Below, one piece after another: positions 1-13,300 of a DNA stretch of 64,000 nt (positions within the stretch are counted from its first letter, which is position 1; every line of letters starts with the position of its first letter). This DNA comes from Plasmopara viticola (Eukaryota; Oomycota; Peronosporomycetes; Peronosporales; Peronosporaceae). The stretch lies in contig MBPM02000010.1 of the NCBI GenBank assembly GCA_001695595.3, forward strand, positions 1,442,525-1,506,524, read 5' to 3'. Both the position numbers and the translations under genes were made by a program. Under the pieces are notes generated by a model, which saw only the letters and a program-made list of their open reading frames with translations, had not been told where the DNA came from and did not search any database.

Positions 1-1086
1 GAATACTGCTTTTCTTGGCATTGGACCCATATCCCAGTCAGCAGGACGATTGGTACCGCAATCAGGGGCCGTATGTAACAAAAATTGTGTAATTTAGGTA
101 TTTAGAAAGACTTCACCTGTCCGAGGCTGTTTTCGTTCTACAGAGCAAATTGATTTACTGCTATCGGTCCCGTCTCCTACGCGCGATAATTTGCGAGAAG
201 ATGTCCCACTTCAGTCTGTACACATATTCAATTACTTTTACCTTGTTCAAGAGATGTCACCCCATTAAAAGCCATTTACAATCTTAGTGATGAGTGTATT
301 CACTCAAGAGTCGCGAGCGCTGGCGCAAGTGAAAGTTCGTCGAAACGCTCTGCTAAATCTTCACCTCTTCAGTGAAGTAATTTTACTAATGAAAGCACTT
401 AGTGAAACTGCTTAGGTTAAAAGCATGTCCGAGATTTGAGTTGCTCACGAGGCTATCTTTATTCTTAAACGAATGTGAATCATTTTTTCCCTTTGAGAAT
501 ATAAGCCATATCTTCTACCAACTTCCACTTTTACCTACTGCTACTACGCCGGCTCCGAAATTTACTCCCGAGCAGGACTCTGCTCGTGCCGCTCAACCGC
601 CGTAACGCGTTCAAGCAGTTAAGAGGGCTGAAACTTCACAGGCTCGTATAAGCCAGCAAGAATGTAAGCTAGCACATACTGCGCGACCTACGGACAGTGG
701 AAGGTCGTACGATCCAATATAGATCCTTACAAGAGGTAAAGGTGGAGATTTAATCCTAGGATTAGGATGAGAGAAGTGCCACCAAATGCGGTGGAGTTAT
801 AAAGCACCTTGCACATGCAAGAAAATGAGATCTTTTGCCGAACAAATGTTTTGCTATAAGTGTGTAATAGAAGGCAAACATAGACTGAACACTTAAATAT
901 TGATCTCATCTCCCGTCACTGCACTTGAATAGTAAGCAAAATGTCTCATATGTTAATATGATAAACAATGGTACGATCAGAAAGTCGCTAACTACTATTT
1001 AGCAAATTCTCGCAGTACATATTGCAGTTTAAATTCGGTTTAGAAGACCATAATATTTAGATCATTTTTTGCGTGGTCCGCTTGCC
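1..1086. other. Intergenic, no gene seen
   Basis: AT-rich sequence before the first gene. Only short open frames without recognisable domains or codon structure are present. A weak initiator-like ATCATTTT lies at about 1061-1068, roughly 20 bases before the ATG of the next gene; it differs from the oomycete YTCANTYY consensus at its first base. No other element could be supported. Confidence 0.5.
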
Positions 1087-2839
1087 ATGGAGCAATGGCA
1101 GATTAATGATGAGGTGGAACTGGTGGAAGAGACTGTGGCCATGATGGATAATTATCAGGATGAAGACTACGATGCCGCCATTTCCCGATTGCTTCTGCCT
1201 CCTGACGATGACTTTTACTGCCTCGATCGGACGGAATCAAGTACTGACGTAGCACATGTTGCGACGCCCATTTCGCCTAACTTAGGTCAATTTCAGGCCA
1301 ACTCCAGCTTCAGTGGAGAAGTCACTCCCGAAACGACATTAGCACTGACAACTGCCACCAGCAGTTTTCTGAGGAAAATACCTGTGTCTTCCACTCAGCA
1401 GGCGAAGCGCAAGAAAATTGCACCCGTTACCAATTTGAGCACCAGCAAGAAGCGCAGAACGGCATCGCACAATTCGAACCGTGCGCGTGACGAACGGAAA
1501 GAGGAGCTTATTTATCTTCGCAAGACGGTGCATGCGTTGGAGGCACGATTGCGCACGCTGCGAGTTTCGCAGCGTCGGGTGCTTGCCATGCCCGCACCGC
1601 TGTCCTCAAAAAATGATCTTACGGAAGGAGAATCGAATAAAATGTGTTTGATGGAACGTGCATCTACGATGGATGCTTTGCGGGGTCAAACTGGAGTAAC
1701 AAAGCCTCCTTTTTCTCATGACAATATGAAAGAGGACGCGGCGATGGAACATGTTTGGACCGACATTGCAGCTCACCAATATCAGGAGCGACGCCGTGTC
1801 GAGCTAGAGAATATACGCCTAAAACTTATTCTTGATGGCCAAATTAAAATGGCAAAAAGTCTGGAGAGGATGCTGACAAAACGCATTAGCTTACGGGTAA
1901 GTAATAGTTCGACTCTGTAGAAGATTAAAGGTGTAATCGGGTTGGTTTGTACAAAATGTAGGTAATGGAGTCAATTCAAGGCAAATATCTTTACAGCTTG
2001 CAGCACCGTAAGCCTGCGTCAACAGAAAATGAGGACGAGACAGCCATATTCTCTCGTTTGAATAAAGACTTAGCAACTGCATTAAACGACGTAGATGCAG
2101 TTTTTGAGGCGAATGGACTTGCTTGCATGGACAAAACATATGCAGATGCACAAGTGCGGCATGAGAACGGCACAACAGTTATGGAGATATTTGCGAACAA
2201 AGTAGTTCCATTCGAAGTGGAAGCAACAAGCCACGCAGTATGGGAGCATTTCGTTAACTCTATGGACCATATCCCGTCGCGCTTTGTTTACCACAAGCAA
2301 CTAAAGGTGCTTACATGATTTCGTAAGATGAAGCTGGCGTTTTTACTGTGGTGCTGACTATTTTTTTTCGGTTTGTTGCTTGGTAAAAGCCGGAAACAAC
2401 GAATGACATGTTGGTAGAAAGCTTTGGATTAGAACTTGTTGGAAGCCGCAATGCCACTGCCGCATTCTTTGTGCGCCAGATCCGTCGTAAATATGTTCAG
2501 CCTCACCGCGTTGTGATTGCGTGGCCTATGTATTCCGAGGCCCTCGAGCTATCTGCAGAGCCAACGAAAGGCGTGCGCCTTCACGAGAAATGCTTCACCG
2601 TGGTCAAAGCCTTCCCGAACGCTGGTGGTGGCCGCCGTGGCGCACTGATACAAACGTGTTACGTTCTTCGCCCAGACATTAACGACCGTGTTGCTGACCG
2701 CGAGCGCATTCTTAACGCTTTGACCGATTTTTTATTGGACTCTGTTTCACACACAATTAGCTCCAGTCACCAAATGATTGAAAATTACCTGCTGGATAAA
2801 GCGCTTCAATTTGAAGTTAAGTCAAGTACATTACGCTAG
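1087..2839 (+). CDS. M96 mating-specific-like protein (basic/leucine-zipper-like region plus START-like domain)
   Basis: Three exons, 1087-1896, 1962-2306 and 2390-2839, give 534 residues. Introns of 65 and 83 nt have donors GTAAGT and GTGCTT, acceptors TAG and AAG, and both fall between codons; CTGAC in intron 2 is a likely branch site. An upstream TTG extends the frame, but the ATG at 1087 is the natural start. The N-terminus is acidic. Lysine/arginine clusters (KRKK near residue 107, KKRR near 122) look like nuclear signals. The segment NSNRARDERKEELIYLRK at about 129-146 is typical of a large oomycete family annotated as M96 mating-specific or bZIP/START-like proteins; a heptad-like leucine stretch follows. 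Residues from about 350 to the end fit the START-like part of that family. The family often behaves as expanded, poorly characterised regulators; DNA binding and lipid binding are inferred. An inverted decayed paralogue lies downstream. Confidence 0.82.
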
Positions 2840-2919
2840 GCGGCAAGCCAGGAGGTTGCGCTTGCAGAAATCACTAGTAGCAGCCGCAAATCATCTTTCT
2901 CTCGCGCCAAACTTATGTC

Positions 2920-3288
2920 TTATCGCTCGTAACAAGACTTTTCGCTCAAAGTATGAAATCGATCTTCACCACCGAAAACTGCTCGTTTGCGTGGGTTCAG
3001 ATTAAAACTGCAATTTGATTTACTTTCCGGGGATAGCTTGCACGCCCGGGCGCTGCCACTCTTAAAATTCAGCACTGAGTCTAAGATTGCTGCGCAATTG
3101 ACGAGACCTATTGCCTCTGAGTTCGTCGGTGTGAGCGTCCAGTCGTCCTGGGGGCGTAGATCACCAATTGCAATTTTGTCTATATATTTTTGTAGAGTCT
3201 CGTCCATGCTCAGCATTATTGCTTGAGCAAGCATTTTTTTTTCTTTGCGGCAAAGTGGGCCAGCCATTGTGTCCTTTGTTCGCCGCAC
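2920..3288 (-). other. Unassigned 122-codon open frame, possibly the 3' part of the inverted pseudogene
   Basis: An uninterrupted frame on the minus strand with protein-like composition, including KKMLAQAIMLSMDETLQKYI. I recognise no family. It lies downstream, on the same strand, of the decayed M96-like copy at 3780-4360. It could be that copy's C-terminal part or a chance frame; no clear alignment with the START-like region of the intact gene was found. No promoter or splice signals were identified. Confidence 0.2.
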
Positions 3289-3779
3289 AGCGCGAATGCA
3301 ATCAAATTAAAAATGTGCTTTACGTGAACATTGTCATAAACAAATGACTGTCAAACATTTTTTCAACGCATGTCATTATTGTTTCGCATGCAACTGGTGT
3401 TTTTTCATAGTACATGCAGAAAAGCATGTTGTCTGCTAAGACCGCAAAATGACACCACTGAGCCCTCCTTATGTAAATTTTGAGCATGAACCAACATCAA
3501 TACGTCCCAAAGTGCGTAAATATCACGCAACCGTCAGTCATTTCCATCCGCCATGAGTTGTTGGTCTTCAAGAGAGGCATCGAGCTCCTAGCGAGACTTG
3601 TCGATTTCCAAGAGCTGTATATCAAATGGAAGCGGTCACCACCAGCCGCAATGGTTTTAAAACGGGTGGCACAAGTCACTATGCTCTAGAGTTTTCTGCT
3701 CGTAAGCTTATTATTAAGACATACGAGTCGTTAAGCTTCAAAAATCTCATCGCGACAGATGGAAGAGCTTTATCGTTAG

Positions 3780-4360
3780 TTTGACTTTTGTATGTTCTCA
3801 AGGCTTTTAGCAATCTCGATCTGCTTCTCTAGCACCAGCTTTAGCCGCACATTTTCACGCTTTGCCTATCGCCTTTCTAATGCCTGCCGCTGCGCCTTGT
3901 CCAACCACACCTCAACCAAAGGTGACGGCGAAGCTCTCAGCTGACGAGAAATTCGCAATTGGTGTTCTAATAAAAAGTTTGGCGATGCACACTTCTAGTA
4001 GCTTAATATTATTTCTTGTATTCTGCGGTTTCACTACTGACGGTGGGACAGCGACGGATGAAAAGGGCGCTGATGCGGTCTGAGGCTTATGATAAATACG
4101 CTTTTAAACAAGCTGTAGTTGTAAACCTTTAATTTACTGGCGCAGATAAATCAACTCTCTTGCCGCGCATCTCAGGCGCGATTTGAAAACTTTCGCTGCT
4201 GCTTGGTATTCTTCCCCTTAGGCCTTTGTAAGTTTAGCGTCGGGACTTCTGGACATAAAAAAGGTTTGCTGCCACAACTTGAATTTACTGTCGAAGACGG
4301 CTCATTCTGAGTTACTTGCTGCTGTTGTGGAGGTACTTTTTTCTCCGCGATGATAACCAA
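3780..4360 (-). pseudogene. Decayed inverted paralogue of the M96/START-like gene (N-terminal and zipper region)
   Basis: Read on the minus strand, the region carries two blocks that align with the intact gene at 1087-2839. Near 4190-4140 the frame gives SNRA-stop-DARQES-stop-FICASK, matching SNRARDERKEELIYLRK of the intact protein, with stops where an arginine and a leucine are expected. Near 3905-3785 it gives AKRENVRLKLVLEKQ then IEIAKSLENIQ, matching VELENIRLKLILDGQ then IKMAKSLERML. The blocks are in the same order as in the intact gene but are separated by frame breaks and stops. The gene is therefore dead and lies tail-to-tail with its intact relative. The first stop, CGA to TGA, is a C-to-T change. 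Decay makes the START-like 3' part hard to follow below 3780. Confidence 0.75.
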
Positions 4361-7300
4361 CTCTTTCGTCAGCGCACGTAGTTTTTAATCCACATTCACC
4401 TTTATAATCATCAAGCGATAAGTTTATTCAGCACAACGTCTGTTTGGTACTACAAAATCGTTTATTTGGTGTCTCGCAGTCGTCGAGGAACGAGAGAGCT
4501 TCTTTAAGCGTTTCGACTCCTCAATTGAATTTTAAAATTTTGGGTGTTGACAATTCATTCAGTCAGATAAGTGCTCGTAATACTGTACTTGCACTATAAT
4601 GTGGAAAAATCGCGTTTTTGCCATGCCTAAAACGGCACCCTTCTGCGTGCGTCAAAGTGTCAATCACTTCACGGGCGGCCTGCATAGCTTCAGCTTGCGC
4701 CCCTAATGTCTTCCATGCTACTCATTTTCAAGAGTAGGGAATTGTGAAAGGTGGAGTTACGAGCAAAGTTTGCAAAAGTTAGACTTGTGCGTATACAAAA
4801 CAGGACTACAGCCACGTTTTCAAGTTTAAATAATTAATTTAAGGCTATGAGACGACCTTAGGGTGCCGTACCCGAAAAGCAGGTCGTGCGGCGCTACGAA
4901 AAGGAAAAATGCCCAGTTGTTCTATAAGATAATTACTGCATCACTTGAAAATCCAAGATGCGTGATCAATATCACTTACGGGCTGTGGCAGCATTCCGAT
5001 GTTTCAGACGTGCTGCTTGTTTTTGCCTCAGATGTCCAAGATCGGCTCGCACAACCTGCGCACCTTGGACGTCTTTAGCAACTTTGTGCTGAGTTCATGT
5101 TTGCAACCATCGCATCCATCCAGCAGCTCTATGAGAACCTGCTGATTAATTAGCCGTTGCTGTAGTCATTACGCATTGAAAGGAGGCTAATACTTATGGA
5201 AAAGGACAGAAGTTTGTTTATAAGATCAAACTCGATCTTAGATAGCCGAATGCTTACCACGCTTGCGTCACAACGCTATTGATATCGATGATGTGAATTG
5301 CACAGACCACGGCGCACTCACCAGCGTACTTGCGTAATATACAATAGATTACCTGCTACTGCACTCGAAGAACCTCTGGAACTTATTGTGGCGCTACAAC
5401 GTTTCTCTCAGTTTATCTGGTTAAGTGTATAAAAACGCAATCAGCCTTAATTGGTGCGTGCTGAGTCAAAAGAACAGATGCGAGGCGTCGCACATCAGGT
5501 TCATTCAACGTAAGTCTCTGTTCCGTCTTGAAGCTCATCTCAAGAGACAGTAACTTCAGCTCGTGCTTCAGTAGTCAACCGCGGTGAAGGCCTTAAGTGT
5601 GCAGATCTGGACGACAGCTGCAGCCAAAGTTGGCTCTTTATCATGCCGATGACAGCAACGCACTCTCACGACCTCTCCGCTCCATCATGGAGGTGCGATC
5701 AAGTGGAGACTGCCTTCATCGTGGTGGCGAGCAACTTGGAGCTGATTGTACACTATTCACTACGGTACTACGTGGCAAAAATTGGCTTTTCCACGTATGT
5801 CCTACATCGATCAATCTGGCTTTACACTGACGCTGAGATTCACTGTTAAAAGCGAACACGATTCGATATGATGGTGGCGCGTTGACGCTGTCTCGTTATG
5901 GTCACCGTGCTACAAGGATGCTTTTGCCTCCGCGTCTATTATATCATTAGGCTTTATCCGCTTGCGGACTTCAAAAGTGAAGGTAAAGCTTGGCCAGCTG
6001 GAAGTATCTTCGTTCCGCAACACATTGGCTACACGATTTACGCTGCGACCTGTTTACACAGATAAAGTATTGGAGCGCGTTTAATCACGAAGCGACGCAG
6101 ATTGCTGATAGCGTCGAAGCGTGACGAAAACATAAGGTTCAGTAAGTGGCAACTCACAAAGATTGCCGCTTTCACAAATCGGCTGCAGGAAGTATACAAA
6201 GACTTCTTGATCCTGATCATTTCACGATCAGCAATCCTAAGAGTTGGCGAGGTGGCTGAACCGCCGAGAAAGCCTCACCTGATGAGGAGCCACTTGCAGT
6301 ACATCAACAAGCAGCAGATGAGCGCATATACTAAGTGCAGCGTGCGAAATGTATGGGTTGTTCTTCGGGCTGCAGTATATCATACAATTTGGACAGTCCG
6401 CAATTGATGCTTGTTTAAGGACGAAACCTGTTGCCAGAGGCTTCAGCCGTCTATCTGACCATGTCGACGTTCTGAGCGCATATTTGCTCTTGTAAGCAGT
6501 GCTAGTATTAAAGCGAGCTAATTCAAGGTCTCAGTCGAGTGATCGAGTCGATAAAGATTCATTCCATGTTTTGTGCCTTTAATGGTCAGCATCCAAGTAT
6601 TATCGATTTTTAATTTTGAGACCCACGCGGCCATGACCATATCTTGAAGTACGCCGACGTGATCTATACACAAAAAAAACTTTACAGCGTCTACGTGCGA
6701 GCACGATAAATAGGCAAAACCTAATTTTTCACGGTTTTAAAGATACTTAATGCGCTGTTGTGGACGCAACCGAGTCATGTCGCATTGTTTGAAACTGGCC
6801 GAGGCGCGCTAGGACCCGTCTTCGCAAACTTAGCTTTCGATGAAGCCATACGGCGTGCTTGGAAAATCATGGATGTTGCTAGTCACCTTAGAAGGTAGAG
6901 CCTGCTGCAGTAACAGTGATGTAGTGGCGTTGTGCCAAGGCCAAAGTATTTGGTGCCCCTGTAAGGTTCGCAAAATTAACTTACCTGTGGGGCCTGTGAG
7001 GTCATTTTTTATTTCCTGAGAGGCCAGGTATCGTTATACTTCTTAAAATCCATAGAAAACAGGAAATTTGACTTCCAACGGTATATAGTCGAGGCCCAAA
7101 AATGGGCCGAGCCACAGTATCTGTTGAGAGCCACACCATCGAGAAACAACGCGACAGTGAAATGAAAGACCTGGCCTGCGCTCAAGCCTAAGAAGTCTCG
7201 GCACACGTCAAAACTTGGCGTGCAATGGGCGATGCGCATGTACCCGAAGTTGCAACTGCTGATTGGCCGTCGTAATCAAACAGAGTTGCCACGCGTAGAC

Positions 7301-10300
7301 GATCCAAAAAGCCATTTCGGCAGAAGTTCAAGTCAAAACGTAAAGCCGAAACTCTACTAAGCTATCAATGGATGCCAATAAAAAGAAAGAGAAAAAAGAA
7401 AAATGTCTTCAGAAAAAAAAAACGGAGAAACAAATGAATCTATGCATAGTACACTAAGAGCAGTTTGAAGCCAAGATTCGTCTATGATAGTGGTTATAGT
7501 GAATATAGACAATCTTAAGGTGCGGTAATTTGAAAGGCAATGTAGTCCCTGCCAAAATTGCAGGTGGAACTAGTACTTACTAAAATAAATATTAGGTAGG
7601 ATTAAATAGAGAAAATATGGTACTTATAAGAAGTATTTCTGATCTACAATTATTTGCACGCGTGGATCCCTTTCAGATCAAGAGTCGTTCACCGGAAGAT
7701 CGCATACTTTCTTACACGCTTAAGGTGCTGTAAAATTCTGACACACCTGGAAGCACAAGATGGTCAATCGTAAATTCACGCGGGTAGTTAAATTGGTTCC
7801 CGGGCCTTATGAGGCGATTGCATTTACAGCCCTTTAAGCTGCCAAGCTGCTGTAACGTGTTTTGACGGTCAAACTGTATGCAAAAGCCTTTGCTTTAGAG
7901 CTCAGGCAGCACTAGTCACGGCGGTAGCGCCTTCTGCAGGTCCAAGCCGATGAGACTTAAGATTTCTACACTTGAGAAAAAAATGAAATCCCAAATCTTA
8001 TCTATTAGATTGAGGAGGTAGAAATGGCGACATGGAGGCTATAATCAAAGATGATCAATAATACACGGCGTTCGCACTCTCATGTCTGCCAAAAGCTGGG
8101 CACTTACCCTCGAAACGATACCCGAATTGTTTTGTATTTTGAAAGGCCGCAGATAGTTGTGAATATTTTTCTTTTGCCTACCTTTGATTTCCTCTAGCAC
8201 TCACCCTTTCTTGCCTGCAAGCCGGAAAACGTATACTTTATGTGCATGCTCATGGCCAAAGGAGCTTACGATGAGGCTACTCTTTGAAATGGCCAATGTG
8301 ACTGCGTTTAGAGGCTGTCCAAAAATAGGTCCACCTCGCGCTCAATTTAAAGGCAGGCCGCACAAAAAAGGTCGATCCAAGTCGCTTCTCTAGAAGAAGC
8401 AAATGTCTTCTTTCTAAATGAGCTGCTCTCGTCTTGAAGGATCATGGGTAGTAGCCGTAAACGTGCTGACTCGTTAAAAACTCTCATACTGTCAAGCATA
8501 GCAACATCCGCTGCTTTGGCTGCAGTAAAAAGAAGACACAAGATTCGCGTCTGTTCCGAAAAGGCGGACTTCGTTTTTCTCGAGGGATTCACAGGAGTGC
8601 AGACAAAAGTCACGCCTCTAGAGCCAGAAAATGCAAGTTGCCACTTGGAGCAGGGCGTGCTGCTGGGAAAGCCCTAGTTATACGTGATTAGTTCACACAA
8701 TGGGAAATTAGCTTCTGAATACTTTGCAGCTCTTAGGAACAAAATTAGTAGCAATGAACAACTGTTTGTACGCGCAAGTGTGCGAGGGTATAAAACCTCA
8801 TCTCGAGTCACAGCGTCAAATGATTGCGACCAGCCAGACTAGATTGCTCAGTGCTACAAGAAATAACAACGAATAAAGGTGAGCATCAATTTGACCGGCC
8901 AGCGGGACAGTCGTAGACGCTATTTTGGTTAATCTAACTGGCTGCGAAGTAATAACCGATTCGTGTCTCCACTGCTCCTTGATCCTAAGCATGCTGTAAG
9001 TAGCCTTAGATCGATTAAAAGCCATGTTTACTAGTCGTGCAATTTTTTGTCAGTCATGCAATACGTACGGCTCCTCCGAAAGCATATTTGAGCAAGTATG
9101 AACCCGCAGAAGTATGGAAGAAATCAAGAGTACTGATTTTTCTTTCAAGCTAAACCCGACGACATCTTTTGACCTTCCTTAGAGTGCGACCAAAATTTAC
9201 TCGTCTAACTGACTTCTGGGGACGCTGACGAGGCGCTAAGAAATGTAGCTGACTTGATAGTTTAAGTTCGTATTGATAGAGCTTCGCACTGCGGACAAAA
9301 AAGTTCCGCAAGCGGGCAAGCAAAGGCTCGATGATATTGTAGCTGACGACGTGTTGCAGAGGAGTTTCATAGAGCCACCAAGTGTGGCAACAAAGTTCCT
9401 CAAACGGGTAACAAATGCTCGCTAGACACAAGGGATGGCATAGGACAACAGTCTGGTAACAAAATTCTACCGAGTAAGGATTTAGTAGCTCTACTAAAGA
9501 GGAATGTGTAGCTCGTACATTTAAAGTCAGCGCGGAATGACAAGGCGTAGGTTGCCCGATATTATTATCAGATGCAGCGGTAGTACAAAAGGTATGTCCA
9601 CTGAGTAGACATCTTTAACAAAAATTACAGAAAACGGGTCTCTACATTGCGGTGCCGATAATATTGCACTGTAAATATCTGTGCTTAACAAAAGTTTAGT
9701 TCCTGGTCGTTCTTGCTTATACAGCAAAAAGATTGCAATATATTTGCGACCGCGTCTTCCTGCGCTTACCTATAAAAAATAGTGCAAATTGCATTGCATT
9801 GTGTTTGAATCGGGCGAGCGAAAAGCAAAATCAGCAGGAACTTCAAAATAGCCTCTGTGTCGACTTACCGTTTCCGGGACTTTGGCGCATGGGTCACGGT
9901 GTGAATCCAGATTTAATGAGTCTTCAATTGCTTCGGCGGAGTTAAGAAACTCATATTTTCAACTTAAAAACGCGTCAGTATGCTGCTATCAGTCCATGTG
10001 CTGCTTGATTTATACACTGAGACCTCTAGATAGCGAGAAGAGCACAGGAGATAGCACCGATAACTGTGATTTTTAATATTTTCTGTTGCCAACTAAAGCT
10101 TCTGCTGTTGTGAGACAGCTTATAGCTATTCAAGTCGGAACAGATTGTTGATAAAGGGCGCGATCTAGTCATCTATGTGTGCCTGGCGTTATTGAAAGCA
10201 AGCCCGCCGAAGGCAGCAATACACTGATAGTTATCAATGACTATTACTGCGTAAAATAGCGCATAAAAAAGTAAATCTGCAAATGCGTAAAAGCTCGTAA

Positions 10301-13300
10301 AACAGCACATCAAGAAGTAAAAATCTTTAATATCAAATGGCCAAGTGGAAAAAATGCGCCAAACGACAGCGCTGGTCGTCATCGGGATGCCGATCGAAAC
10401 AAATCAGAGTATCAAATGCCCCGCAGCAAAAGAGAACGTAGCAATTTGCAAGCTTAATGTCGGATGTACCGCCATTTAAAGCCAGTTCAAGAAATAAAGT
10501 AAAAAGAAGCTCGCAAAGCTTTATAAAAAAGAACCCCAATCTTATAATTATGTCAGATTGTAGCAATGCACGTGCCCTTTTTCTAGTCTCAGAGCTAATT
10601 TGAAGATTAGGTTCATACAATTTCGTCGTAATAACTATATGAAACTGCTTTTAGCGGCAATTCTTTCTAAAAAGCTTTGCTTAACCTTTGAACCCCATCG
10701 ACTATATACTTTTCGCATTGCCTCTTCAACCTACATACAAAAAGTATGTCTTTTTGCACATCTTAAAAGCTTTCAAGAAACATATAATCACAAAATTGAA
10801 GTTCAAATACATGTTTTTAACAAAGCTGTCACCGGCTGTAACAAAAGTGATCCTATGACGATTGTTTACTTTCATGTTACAGTATGTCGCTGCCTTTACT
10901 TAAAGGCTGCAAATCTCGGAGAAGATAGTGCTAGCGACAGCCAGCGCTCTTTATATGTCGCCACTGTAGCATCATTACCATCACGAAGTCACCTAAGTGC
11001 GTAGCGTCAACGATGAAGCTGGTCCAAGACTACCTCCACTTATTCTTGTGTGCATCCACTCGTTATATAAGTTGCAGTTGTTGGCTGTCGGTAAAGCTGT
11101 CGTTTGCGCCGACAAAATTTGTATATAATGTCAACTTTTTTAAGCGTAGTCGGAAATATGAGAGCGAAATTTGTCGTATGCAAACGCCCTGGTAGGACTT
11201 TACTTGGTAGTATGACTAAATTTATCTTTATAACGACCTTGTTCGGTTTTTGCAAAATCATGCATTGCTTTGTTAACGGCTGTTCCGGTGTGAACGTAAG
11301 TTCTTGTATAACCCCGAGAGGCCGGGCAACTTCCTGTAGAGCCAGAAGATGGACATCCGACTGCTATCGTAATTCTGTAAGCGTTAGGCTAGATGCAGAA
11401 TGCAAGAGCGGCAAGATGCTCGTGGCTGCAACATTAAACTGGAGCAAGCCGAAAAACGTCTTTGCGCTACTCAAACTGGATTTTAGTCTAGTGCGATTGT
11501 CAGATAAACACCAGAATTACATGTAGTAGGCTTATATCACGAAAAAGATATCTTTTGTGGTCAGCCGAGCCCGTAGGATATCCATCTTTGTCTCGATCAA
11601 AAAAACCGATAGACCAAGTTACAGTCGATCTTATTGTCTGCAAACTGCGCCTAATAAGAAGAGAAAACCAGGGCATCTATCTAGCAGAACACCAACAGAG
11701 GTTTCATTGTAAAATGTTTCTTCTCACAGCCGGAAGGTTACAGCGAAACTAAAGTCGTTTGTAGAAGACTGTCAAAGGCCTTTGCAAAATCCGAAGCAAG
11801 GCACACGAACCTGTGCTCTGAATTTTGTAGATCTCATGGCAACCTCGAAGTCGAAGTAATGAGTGATAGACCGAATGGAAAAAGTCACTCGGTTCGTTAA
11901 ATATAATCGTTGGATAGACGTTTCTCAAGCGACATTGTATTAATTTCGATTACTGTTTTACACCGTAGTGCAAAAGGGTAAAAGTCCATTCTAACCGAAT
12001 GGACTTCGACCAGCAATATCTGCGAAATGTAGACCCCTTCTCTGCAACTTTGCCTCTTTTCGCTTCTATGACCGATTGTCTAAACTTGCTTCATAGACAT
12101 GCTGTACGGACCTCTTTGCTGTATGCAGTTAGCCGACCGACAGAATTCGATTAGTGTATAGTCTTCAGCATTCTTTTTGCAGTCTGAAACGAATTACTTG
12201 CATTCAATCACCTTAAAGATAATCGGACAAAACGAAGTAGTAGTCCAGCCTCGTGTAGTCCCTGGCTTATGAGCTCATAGAGCGCCGAACTTTGACTACT
12301 CCGAGCGCTCCAAGCCAATATGAAGCTCGTCTAAAGTGAGGTCGATAATTTGCCGTATAGGAAAACTCCAAGATTAAAATGGGTCGAGGTATAATGAAAT
12401 TACATTGAGCTATGTATCAGTCTTTTCGTCGATCCGCTTAAGTAATTTATCGTCTTTTCCCGCCAATAATGTGGCTGATGCGTTTGCCGAGTTTTAAATC
12501 GCGCCATTTGCATCGAAATGGGAATATTACTAAAGAAGAGCAAATGTAAGAAATCAACGCAATGCCACAAGATTGCAGCAAATGTGAGCTGATCATAGGC
12601 TGAAATTTTCGAAAGGAAACGTGTGGAGTAAGATCCTACAATTACTATCCGGCAAAGTACTTCTTCATATGCATTGAGTACCGATCATCAGGCCATGTAC
12701 TAAATTTCACGAAAACAAATACTATCTGCATCATTGATGTTCAAAACATCACACGACATATGTCTTAGTGCCACCAGCTAGTGGGGTACACAAAAAAACT
12801 CGTGTAAAGCCATTTCGCTCCCCCCAATCAAAATACGTGCGTCTCAAGCCCATACAAAACAAATAATATTGTTGTCTTCTGTCTATCAGACGTTGTCTTG
12901 TATCGCTTTTCAGAAGTCCACATAAAGAGCTAGATGGGACCCAAAGCTCAAACAAAAGACCTGGGTCAATTGACTACCTGGTTGCCCACGCCTAGTGAAT
13001 CATGAGGGTCTGATATTTTAAGACGCGAACAAAGTTATCACGCATAGAATGCAGATCCAGCTACTTCGTGAAAGCTCTTACTCTGAATCGAATTGAGCTT
13101 TAGCTTACGGCTAATTTAGAGAGTGTTAATCTGCTTTGCTTCTTAGCTTGAGTTTGCTATGCCATCGGACAACAACTCTGTCACTCCTAAAGCACGTATC
13201 TTCTTTGCAAAGTGAATTAGACCCCAAGATTCATGGACGACTATGGCTTTCAAACAATACGGATAGGATTGACGAAGCACAAGCTCTGCTAGGTTCGTAC

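Noticed and set aside
10600..11004. 134-codon frame beginning with a hydrophobic stretch, considered as a secreted effector
   Set aside because: The hydrophobic stretch is not N-terminal, no RxLR, LFLAK or acidic motif is present, and the region looks decayed.
11104..11526. 140-codon plus-strand frame
   Set aside because: No recognisable domain, no splice or promoter signals, and it lies in decayed AT-rich DNA. Probably chance.
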